Shown here piece after piece: positions 56,401 through 64,000 of a stretch of 64,000 nt of DNA. Each line of letters starts with the position of its first letter. The stretch's first letter is position 1. This stretch comes from Achatina immaculata. Its lineage: Eukaryota; Mollusca; Gastropoda; Stylommatophora; Achatinidae. The DNA lies in assembly GCA_009760885.1 (NCBI GenBank), contig CM019715.1, forward strand, positions 19,644,503-19,708,502, written 5' to 3'. Both the position numbers and the translations under genes were made by a program. The notes beneath the pieces are model-generated. The model had not been told where the DNA came from. It did no database searches and saw only the letters and a list, made by a program, of their open reading frames with translations.

Positions 56401-59400
56401 TGGCATTCAAAAGTTATAAGCACAAAAAAACCAAGTTAAAATTATTCAATTCAAATGTAATATCCACCCTCATTTATGCATGTGAAAGCTGGAAAACAAC
56501 TAAAGAAATCGGCAAGAAGTTAGACTCTATGAAATGCCTAAGAAAAATACTTAGTATAAAGTGGAACAAATTCAAGAACAACTCAAAGATAAGACAGATG
56601 ATCAAACAACAACCTGTCTCATGGGTTATCAGAAAAAGAAGATGGACATACATCAGTCATGTGATGAGAAGAAACTATTAGAGAATCCCAAAACAAGCTA
56701 TCAAGTGGAACATAACAGGCCGAGGAAAAAGGTCAACCACATGAAACTCTAAAGAGGACATTGTTAAGAGAAGTCAGTTTAGTGGGCATAATATCCCTCA
56801 ATGAGGTTGAAAAGCTTGCCAAAAACAGGAAAACTTGACGAACTACCATGTGAGCCCTGTGTGATGTTTAGTGACACGGGAAAGATGTAAGATGTAAGAC
56901 CTTTTATTAAAGGAAACATTAAATGTAATTGTCCAGATGATTTGCTTAAAGGAAACATTAAATCTGATTGTGCAGATAGTAGGCTGCTGCATCTCAGAAT
57001 TCTAGAGCAATCAACACTGATAGCTACAGATCATGCCATCCTTGTATCAGACAGATTTATCAAGGAAAAGATTTTTCTACAGGGAAAGTGAGACATTAAA
57101 AATCTGTTCTTCATCACAAGAGTGACAGAAAATTCTCTACATATTAAGAAAGCTTACTCATTCAGTGGATAAATAGTCAAAATATACCTTTCCTAAGATA
57201 GAAGGCCTTGTACTTATTGGCACTGCACATCTGCCAACGGATGCAGCTGAACCTGGAGATTATGGCCTGAGTTCAAGTTAGACTGGACAAGATGGAGGCA
57301 TAGAAACCATAAGAGCTGGGAAAACTTGATGTGAAACCAAGTCCAGGATGTGATAGACATATGGGTCTCTACAATAATTGTAATTAGAATGTGATAAACA
57401 GAACAGATGAAGCAAACTACAAATGGTGAAGAATGGGAATTGACGAAGCACACATCAGATTCTTCATTCTAGAGTCAGAATGCCTCATGGAGATGTTTCC
57501 AAACCATTTGACATGTTTGTGTTGAACATGCATCTTTACATCTCATGTAAAGGGTGATCTTTTTTTCATGTGGAGGAGTTTATGGTAACAGCATGGATGT
57601 TGAGGTTTTTTTTCAGCTGTTTGTTAATTGTAAAATCTTTGATCTGAGACTTAGAGATGTTGATTTGGAGAGTGTTTTGTGAGCCCCTTGAAGCTGATTT
57701 TTTTCACAATGTGGCTGGAGAATATACAGATTGGCAAGGGCCTTTTATGAAGCAACATCCAGGCTTGTATGATTTTATTTTCTTCTAATCTTTCAGACAT
57801 TCCAAAACCAAGCTCTTCAATTCATTTGTGAGGGTCAACATTTATGGCTACATGTGAAATTAAATCAAACATAGAGAAGAGAAATAAGAGAGAGACATAA
57901 GAAGAGAAAATACCACCATTGAATTGGTAGATAGATAGAAGCAAATGAGCAGGACATCACATTTCAACATCTTAAAGATGTATACCCTGGGGGAAAGAAC
58001 CCTACTGTGAGGGCACAGATGCACACTGATGTTCTGCCTTCAAGGAAACAGCAGTGTAGGATATGAGGCACTCATAATATACTGTTCAAAAAAAGAAAAT
58101 GGATCTAATTAGCCGTTGGATCTGTTGTTGTGGGATGACTGCCCACTCTTTATGCAGTGCAAGAGACAACTGTTGGAGATTGGTTGGCGCCAAGTCTCGC
58201 TGGGGAACTTTTCTGTCGAGTTCATCCCAGAAGTGTTCTATTGGGTGATGAAATGGATGGCCACAGAATGCTCTGAACATTGATGTCAGCGAGGAACTGG
58301 GTGGTGAGTTGTGCCACATCAGGTTGAGTGTTATTCTCCTGAAAAAATCAACCCTGGTGCAGCCAGAAGTGGAAGGACATGAGGATGAAGAATTTCAGTG
58401 ACGTATCGTTATGCATTCAGGCATCCTTAAATTTGCACCAGGTCACTTCTTCCCATGAAATTGATTGTCCCCCACACCAGTACACCTCCACCACCATGTG
58501 GAGGAGCCTCATCCACGCAGTTCTGGGCTCATGGACTCTGCGGTAAACTCTTCTCCATCTATTGTGTCACTGGAGCAGAAAGAATGGTTCATCACTAAGC
58601 CAGACCCTTCTCCAATCATTCACAGTGGTCCATTGATGATGCTGGTTCGCCCACTGCAGTCGGTTCTGGTGATGCCTGTCCATAAGAACAAGACCTCTGT
58701 AGGGTCTTCTAGCCCAAAGACCAGCATTGTGCAGCCGGTTCCTGACCATTTAATCTGAAAAAAATCAACGAGGTGCTGCCACTGACTGGACTGTTGAGGG
58801 CACAGATGCAAATTGATTCCTGAGGTGACACAGCCATATGAAGCAGTCTTCGGCAGGGATTGTGACTATGGGTCTTCCACTGTGCGGCCAGTCTGCAACT
58901 GAGCCAGTTTCTTGAAAATCGTCTAATGGTACTTCTAACTACATTAAATTGTCTGGCCACTACATTTTGTGACTGCCCACTCTGTAAACATCCAATGATG
59001 ATAAGTCGTTCTGTAGTGAGATGAGCCATACTTGTGTGTTGAATTTTCAAATGAATTGATTCGAGGAGCATCACACTTTTATAGGCATTCAGTAACATGG
59101 TCAGTGAGTTTTGTTTTTTTTTTCTCGTGAACCTGTCATGAGTTATTGTCAGAAATGCTGTTTTGACTGTGTCGTTTTTCATGAATCATCTACTGAGTAC
59201 AGTTCAGGTCAGCATGTGAAGATAATATCCAGGTGAATGTTTCAGGCAGTTTGCCCTTGTCTGATCAGCAAACTTCATTTTAAATCACAACATCGTATTT
59301 GTTGTGTTTCTTTTTTTTTTGAACAGTATATTTCTAGAAAAAAAAAAGTCAAGCCACCTTTCTGCTTTCTGCAGATTTTGCTTCGGTTATGATGCAAGCA

Positions 59401-62400
59401 ATATTAGCAACTTTCACACAATTTCTATCAAATGCAAAAAACAATCTTTGAAAATTAGATCCTCTCAGCTGAGCTTATCACAACCAGTGCACTCAGTGCA
59501 GTAAACTTGTTTGTCTACTATGACATTGAAATCACACTGCAGTGGATACTTGCGAACAGCAGTGGATGGACACCTGAAGATCAAATAAGAAGATCCCTGT
59601 ATTCACACCAGACAAAGCCCAACCCAGAGACCACATTAACAGCTTATATTGGAGGTTGTGCATAGAACACATACTCTCTATAAATACCTTCTAAGAATGA
59701 AAGTAGAAGATGCACCATAATGCATTAGACAAGAGAAGAAACTGTCCACTTGGACTGCAATGCATTGGAAGATCTTTGAAAACGCCTTCTCCCCAAATTT
59801 CTCTGTTTCTGTCTTAACTGTATGAAGAAACAGAATAATTGAAAAATATCTGAACTTTATTAGACTATCTTCTTCTTCTTCTTCAGCTTTATGAGCCATT
59901 AAGGCTCATTGCTGCAGATAAAGTGCACCTCCATTCCTCTCTAGTCCTAATCTCCACTCTTCAGTTGGTGACACCAATTTCTTTTATATCATCTTCTATG
60001 TTGTCTTTCCACCTCTGTCTTAGTCTACCCCTTGGTCTTATTTCCTTCATCTCATGTTCTACATCACAACCAGTTTTGTTTCCAGGATCCTCACAGCTTA
60101 CCAAATGCAGCAGCATGTTGATGTCCAAACTGAGCTTTGACAATTCACCTCAAAGTTTGAAACCTTGTCCAGGGTTAGAACTGTTGATGAGAGCTGGGTT
60201 TATGGTTATGACCCAAAGACATAGCAGCAGTCATCCTAATGGAAAAGTCCAGGATCACAAAGGCCCAAAATGGCTAAACAGTTGAAAAGCAGTGTCAAGA
60301 ACATGGCGATTATTTTCTGTGACATCATGGGAATTATGCACTGACCTGACTGAATTGTTGCGATGCTTTATGGTGACTGTGTGAAGTTGTGAAAAGGAGA
60401 CAACCTGGCCTATGGCTGGGAAAAAGAAAAAATTAGCTGATTCACTATGACAATGCCACTGCTCACAGTGCACTCAACACTTAGCAGTTTTTTGTCAAGA
60501 AGAAAATGACAGTTCTTACTCGTCTTATTATTCACCAGATTTGGCCCCTGGGGGAACATTTCTGTTCCCAAAATTGAAGATGAAGCTGAAAAAGTGTCAT
60601 TTTGACAACATTGAGGTCATCCAGATAGAATCGCTGGTCGACAGCCTCATCGAAGTAGACTTCCATAGAGCATCGCAGCAATGGAGGCAGTGCTGGGACC
60701 AGTGTATAGGGCGATGATGGCCAGTAGGAGTTGTGATGAGTTTTTACATATTTATAGGATCAGTCTAGAAAACTCCTGATCACACTTTTGTAACAAATAA
60801 GAATGGAAAAAAAGAGAAAAAAGCAGGCAAGTGGACTTTATCGTACATTAGAGGCAGTACCTCTTGGGCATTTAAGTCTGCAGATATGTACATTGATGTG
60901 ACATGGTGCGAAATCCTAAACATCAGATCATCCAAACTTCTGATATATCAATCTCATTCAGGCAGGATCCCCGTCACTGTCTCAGTTAAGATGTTGAAAT
61001 GACATAGTGCAAAAGCCAGCACATAAAACATGGAATCTTCTGTGGATTTGGAGAAGATTTATATGATGAGGAAAGAATATCTCATCTCTGTAAGAAACAA
61101 ATTCTATGGTGCATGGAAAAATGATGCCACTTGTTAGAACAACATAGTGGAAGCAACCTTCAGAGATTTTTTTTAACAAAGCTAACTCTCTTTACATCAA
61201 GAACAGATGTTTAGGCAAAGCTTACATTTTACCTTGTTCCTAAAATCCATAAACCTGGTCATCCTGGCCACCCCATTATATCAGCATGTTCATCTCCAAC
61301 CGAGCACATTTCTTATTTCTCAGACATTGTTTTCCAGCCTCTTTTCTGAAAGTTAGAGGCAGTTTAACCTCTTTCAGAACTATCCATCTCTCCCAGAATT
61401 GCACCTGTCATGTCTTCTTCCTCAATGTCTGCTTCCACTATACATCTTTCTCCCATAGGGATGCCCTCTTAGCACACTGCTACTTCCTTAATAAAGACCC
61501 ACATCCAATATCAATGGTGATACTATAATAAGACCCGCAGAGCTGGTACACATGCATAATTGCTTTGAGTTCATTTGTGAGTATTTTGATCAGATCAGTG
61601 GTTTTGCCATGGGAATCATAATGGGTCTAGTTATGCATGGATTTCTTGCCACAGCGTCTTCTCCAAACCTCTTCTTTTAGCCTACAAACAGGAACCAAAC
61701 CTTAAGAATATCCTCATCCATAGTCATATTAGGAGGGATCTCACCTTTGTCAAAACTAGAAAATGCAACTGCTTTTGCTGTGTCACATGCCCTGTGGTCT
61801 AGTAAATGAAATCAGTTGCTTTCCTAAAACTGTCCTCTCACTTCATGAGGAATTCATGTGCAAGCACTGTTAATGTAATATATATCATTATATGCAAAAA
61901 GTGTAAAATAATTTATGTGGGGGAGACCAGTCTCAGACCTGTATGACAGCATGCAGAAACATCTTTATGACATCTCCCAGTGTTTAATCATTTCAGCAGC
62001 CCTAACTCCAGGAAGTATGACTTCCTAGTAACACCCATTAAACAATGTCACCCTAGTAACAGAGGTTGTTTGACACTCAAAAAACATACAGGAATATAGA
62101 ACCTTGGAACCACATGGTTTGAACCTGAAATTCATTTATACCTAATCTTCCCTTTCTTCTCTCGTTCCTTACTAAGTTCTCATCTACTCTTTCTTCACTT
62201 GCAGCTGATATTCTAGGACTTTCACCACATCATATTACAAACCCTCTACCCTGACTGCATTCATCTATTCCATCCACTTTTTTTTTCCATCTTTCTCCTG
62301 GCCCCCCCCCCCCCCCCCCCCCTCTCCTCACCCTTTCTTTGCTACTAACCAGTGCCAGTCAGTCAGGTATCCCATTATACAAATCTTCATTTCAACATTC

Positions 62401-63110
62401 ACAATACTTCACAACACACAGACACATCTTTATATAAGCCACAGCTAAGTGCTTTTTTTCCCCCACGTACTATTTGTTATATATTATTGATGTGAACTTA
62501 GATTTTTTTTTCTTTTCCTATTTCTTTATCCTGAATTCCTGTATTTATGATTCACACAGAATCTATCTTTCTGTTTTGGAAATTTATGATTCACACAGAA
62601 TCTATCTTTCTGTTTCGGAAATTTATAGCAGTGTGGACAGAATAGGCAATAGGCATTTCATGAGTGCACACTAAGACAGTAGGTAAATAAGGAGCACTAT
62701 AAATGATTGCAACATTGGTGATGTAGGACAGTGACTGTTGTGATCATTTATTGTGCTCCCTTTTTACCAGCTCACTGTTTTAGTATGCCATGTCATGCAG
62801 TGCCATTACTTGCCTTGTTGTGCTACAGTCATACACTGTACTGCTATAAATTATTTAGCATAAATTTTCCTTCATTTTCCAGGGTCACAGTTTTGCAGTT
62901 GTTGAATTCAAAGAATCAGAATCGGTAGCAAAGACACTGAAAGTGCAGCATAAAATTATGGGAGTTTCCTTGCATGTCAGACAGTACAAGCACCGTCTTC
63001 CTGCACGGGAAGCAAAAAGACTGGCCCATGAAGAACATGAACAGAGTGAGCAGATGAAGAATACACAGACTTTGCAGTATATAATGAAATTACTCTTGTC
63101 AGCAGAAAAT
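53391..63110 (+). CDS. TUT1: TUT1/Star-PAP-like terminal uridylyl/poly(A) transferase gene, 5' part
   Basis: Coding exons 53391-53442, 55645-55829 and 62883-63110, phases 1 and 0, together 155 codons. Exons 1-2 build one U1/matrin-type C2H2 finger: C-x2-C-x12-H-x5-H. Exons 2-3 build an RRM with RNP2 VFVRGF and RNP1 GHSFAVVEF. A basic linker follows (HRLPAREAKRLAHEEHEQSE). A single N-terminal C2H2 finger, then an RRM, then the linker is the known order of TUT1 (U6 snRNA uridylyltransferase, also nuclear speckle poly(A) polymerase). The nucleotidyltransferase and PAP-associated domains would lie beyond 64000. Some metazoan RNA-binding proteins share finger plus RRM, but the residues and order fit TUT1 best. 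Confidence 0.82.
53520..54440 (+). mobile_element. I/Jockey-type LINE: RNase H and C-terminal knuckle
   Basis: Frame-shifted pieces: NFRAELMAILQAAKT (RNase H E-motif region), SLLMTASQQ or AFLCDSQTVLKAMQ (D-SQ), WILAHCGNCR / IAGNETTDRLAKEE (H and final D region), then a C-terminal cysteine/histidine stretch with KHTIQACTMCRDL. Dead copy in TUT1 intron 1. Confidence 0.7.
54549..54942. mobile_element. Foldback element copy 1
   Basis: Arms of about 155 bp: from the left GTATAAACTAGGAAAAAAGT, AGGAACAGCTTTATTACTTA, CATACAAAAACATACTGGA; the same words read inverted from 54942. The centre is about 85 bp without coding sense. Arm divergence is roughly 10-15 percent by eye. Confidence 0.85.
54950..55294. 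other. TUT1 intron 1, nothing recognised
   Basis: AT-rich with a short (TA)n at 55070-55082. Confidence 0.4.
55295..55644 (+). repeat. TUT1 intron 1 segment duplicated into the MTPAP intron
   Basis: Partner of 19185-19790. Because the match runs through the acceptor into exon 2, this is taken as the parent copy. It ends in the exon 2 polypyrimidine tract TGTTTTTCTTTCAG. Confidence 0.7.
55645..55829 (+). CDS. TUT1: TUT1 exon 2: finger end and RRM first half
   Basis: The acceptor CTGTTTTTCTTTCAG is strong. Two bases complete a Met codon, then SEFNKHNKGKEHRDILAGIL, ESANRKVFVRGFQRLKDAQQ, CLNTYFSNYGKVDNVTMGGQ and N. The finger histidines are in KHNKGKEH. The donor AAT/GTTAGA is weak; it is chosen because it gives phase 0 and joins VTMGGQN to GHSFAVVEF. 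Confidence 0.85.
55830..56287. other. TUT1 intron 2, nothing firm
   Basis: A T-run at 56006-56021. 56155-56190 (TTCAACACCAAGAAAAAG) resembles part of the duplicated intron segment near 19370. Confidence 0.4.
56288..56898 (+). mobile_element. LINE-D copy, 3' third
   Basis: [13 protein letters not shown] with stops, then [60 protein letters not shown] and a damaged C-terminus. Ends GATGTAAGATGTAAG at 56886-56899. Confidence 0.82.
56900..58079. other. TUT1 intron 2, small duplications only
   Basis: TTAAAGGAAACATTAAAT is repeated at 56910 and 56945. No coding match I can name. Confidence 0.4.
58080..59328 (-). mobile_element. Tc1-like element with broken transposase
   Basis: 1249 bp with ends TACTGTTCAAAAAAAG at 58080 and its inverse CTTTTTTTTTTGAACAGTA ending at 59328, each beside a TA. 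Minus-strand transposase in three frames: MAHLTTERLIIIGCLQSGQS, QNVVARQFNVVRSTIRRF (helix-turn-helix); VRNRLHNAGLWARRPYRGLV, NDWRRVWLSDEPFF (first acid, SDE); VWGTINFMGRSDLV; then HHPIEHFWDELDRKVP (NPIEHFWDELDR in active relatives). The length matches Tc1 elements (1.2-1.3 kb). Frameshifts near 58900, 58560 and 58300 make it inactive. Confidence 0.92.
59331..59872. other. TUT1 intron 2, nothing recognised
   Basis: No coding similarity or array. Confidence 0.4.
59873..60062 (-). mobile_element. LINE-C copy 3, 3' end
   Basis: (GAA)n tail at 59873-59886, then on the minus strand [12 protein letters not shown] end, GVTN, EDDIKEI and [12 protein letters not shown]. Truncated near 60062 beside a mariner fragment. 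Confidence 0.75.
60075..60780 (+). pseudogene. Mariner transposase copy 3 (DD34D type)
   Basis: Broken frames read RTVDESWVYGYDPKT (first Asp), KMAKQLKSSVKNM and IIFCDIMGI, HYDNATAHSALNT (second Asp), YSPDLAPG and TFLFPKLKMKLKKCHFDNIE (third Asp region), and HRASQQWRQCWDQCIG. All three acidic positions are visible, but stops and shifts separate them. The N-terminal DNA-binding domain is not visible. Confidence 0.82.
60781..61150. other. TUT1 intron 2, possibly 5' part of the Penelope-like element
   Basis: No protein text certain enough to assign. Confidence 0.35.
61150..62130 (+). mobile_element. Penelope-like element with RT and GIY-YIG remnants
   Basis: Pieces in order: YILPCS or YHFTLFLKIHKPGHPGHPII-type text (PK-IHK-RPI motif of Penelope RTs), FEFICEYFDQ-ISGFAMGIIM followed by GL (FxQ-GTAMGT motif), FLA-ASPN, then a cysteine-rich CNCFCCVTCPVV, and VNVIYIIICKKCKIIYVGET followed by S, the GIY-YIG nuclease start (YLI-C-C-YVGET), with HAE and FNHFS downstream (H and N-F motif). 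Stops and shifts; inactive. Combining these RT motifs with GIY-YIG is specific to Penelope-like elements. Confidence 0.8.
62131..62882. other. TUT1 intron 2, simple repeats
   Basis: C-run of about 20 at 62302-62322 and a tandem 42-bp duplication (TTATGATTCACACAGAATCT) at 62540-62628. Nothing coding. Confidence 0.6.
62883..63110 (+). CDS. TUT1: TUT1 exon 3: RRM second half and linker
   Basis: 76 codons, phase 0 to phase 0. The acceptor is TTCATTTTCCAG, the donor GTAAGT at 63111. Starts GHSFAVVEFKESESVAKTLK (RNP1 and following helix), then VQHKIMGVSLHVRQYKHRLP and a charged helix AREAKRLAHEEHEQSEQMKN, ending MKLLLSAEN. Vertebrate TUT1 has FAIVEM and LRVRPREQKEF at matching places. Confidence 0.88.
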
Positions 63111-63629
63111 GTAAGTGTTTATATCAGAGAGTATGTGGACTTCATTTTGTGCTTCATTTGCTGGAGTTGATTTGTAAAAAGAAATGAAAGTGACATCAGT
63201 AGAGAAATGACACTTTAGTCAGATGAGTGTTTTAGATGATGTTGTCAGTTGACTGATCAAAGACATGACATTATTGTCATATGGCTGCATTAGAGAGATG
63301 GCATCAATCCAGATTACTGTTTTGGGATATCATCAAATGACTTATAGAGAGATGACAATGCCAGGGCCATTGAAACACATTTGGCTTAGATTCTTTTCTA
63401 CATGCAAGAGTTTTCAGTACACGAGCTGTTGAGATAAGAGCCTTGCCAAAGAGTGAGGTTTAGTTTGTTTGCTATAGTGGTGGAGTTTTCTGAAAAGTTA
63501 ACCGGTTTTTTTCATGACTACTTCAGAATTAAAGGTACCTGCCACAACTTATTTCCCTTTGGACATGATGTTTTGTTACAGGATATTTTACACAAATACA
63601 AATGCATTAGCATACTCTCAGATCACATT
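63111..63629. other. TUT1 intron 3, nothing recognised
   Basis: Several GATGACA/GACAT-containing phrases recur loosely at 63230-63380; no array. Confidence 0.4.
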
Positions 63630-63895
63630 TACTTGTAGAGACATAGTCCCCAGATCACATCTGCTTGTAGAGACAGTCTCCATATCACATCTGCTTGCAG
63701 AGGCAGACCAGCAGATGACATTTGTTGTAGACAGACCCCAGATCACATCTGCTTGTAGAGACATAGTCCACAGATCACATCTGTGTGTAGAGACAGTCGC
63801 CAGATCACCACCTGCTTGTAGACACACAGTCTGCAGATCGCATCTGCTTGTAGACACAAAGTCTGCAGATCACATCTGCTAGTAGACACATAGTC
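63630..63895 (+). repeat. 29-33 bp minisatellite
   Basis: Eight to nine variable units of CAGATCACATCTGCTTGTAG with AGACATAGTCC-type spacers. Confidence 0.9.
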
Positions 63896-63904
63896 TCAGT
63901 GACT

Positions 63905-64000
63905 GATAGAATGAAAGATTCAATAATTTTATAGTAATAAGTATTTAAAGATATATAGAATGAAAGATTCAGTAATTTTATAGTAATAAGTATTTAAAGA
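63905..64000 (+). repeat. Tandem duplication at the right edge
   Basis: ATAGAATGAAAGATTCA(A/G)T and AATTTTATAGTAATAAGTAT, about 50 bp, present twice and cut by the window end. Confidence 0.85.

Noticed and set aside
58465..58758. A plus-strand 97-codon frame
   Set aside because: Antisense of the Tc1-like transposase on the minus strand.
63514..63882. A Cys-rich 122-codon frame at the right edge
   Set aside because: Mostly translation of the CAGATCACATCTGC minisatellite; the opposite strand gives an equally repetitive frame.

Overview
The window is eukaryotic nuclear DNA: AT-rich, with short protein-coding exons separated by 6-16 kb introns and a dense layer of decayed transposable elements. 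Two host genes can be read, both template-independent nucleotidyltransferases. On the minus strand lies a mitochondrial poly(A) polymerase (MTPAP-like), with six coding exons from 44745 down to the left edge and its 3' part outside the window. On the plus strand lies a TUT1/Star-PAP-like gene, with three coding exons from 53391 to 63110 and its catalytic part beyond the right edge. The two relatives stand head to head, about 8.6 kb apart. Gene content, codon-level divergence from vertebrates and the element mix (RTE-like LINEs, mariner, Tc1, hAT, a Penelope-like element) suggest an invertebrate animal with a large genome. I cannot fix the phylum from sequence alone.

Region 1-44.7 kb is MTPAP. 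Exons lie at 44745-44457, 36583-36438, 30305-30093, 20088-19864, 4335-4112 and 226-1. Reading phases agree across every junction, and the intron after exon 4 uses a GC donor. The introns are graveyards of non-LTR retrotransposons. I label the LINE families by their 3' tails: LINE-A (AATG)n, LINE-B (GAT)n, LINE-C and LINE-F (GAA)n, LINE-D (GATGTAAG-like), LINE-H (GA)n, LINE-I (TTGAA)n, plus LINE-E, -J, -K and -L. Many insertions keep exact target-site duplications, so their order can be read: for example a SINE inside LINE-D inside a foldback element, LINE-B inside LINE-A, and a 1.5 kb pre-rRNA-derived segment inside LINE-D.

Region 44.7-53.4 kb is intergenic: the MTPAP upstream region, a 4.2 kb hAT element carrying two LINE insertions, and a LINE-C copy. 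Region 53.4-64 kb is the 5' part of TUT1 (a U1-type zinc finger split over exons 1-2 and an RRM split over exons 2-3). Its introns hold an RNase H LINE fragment, a foldback element, an almost complete Tc1-like element, a DD34D mariner and a Penelope-like element with a GIY-YIG motif.

Most notable are: the divergent MTPAP/TUT1 pair; a copy of the TUT1 intron 1/exon 2 junction inside an MTPAP intron, whose splice-site sequence has expanded into a 29-bp minisatellite; a SINE with self-complementary arms around a tRNA-like core; a 22-bp tail-only LINE insertion with a perfect target-site duplication; a twin-primed LINE; and two insertions of the same LINE at one homologous site. I found no CRISPR array, operon or other prokaryotic system.
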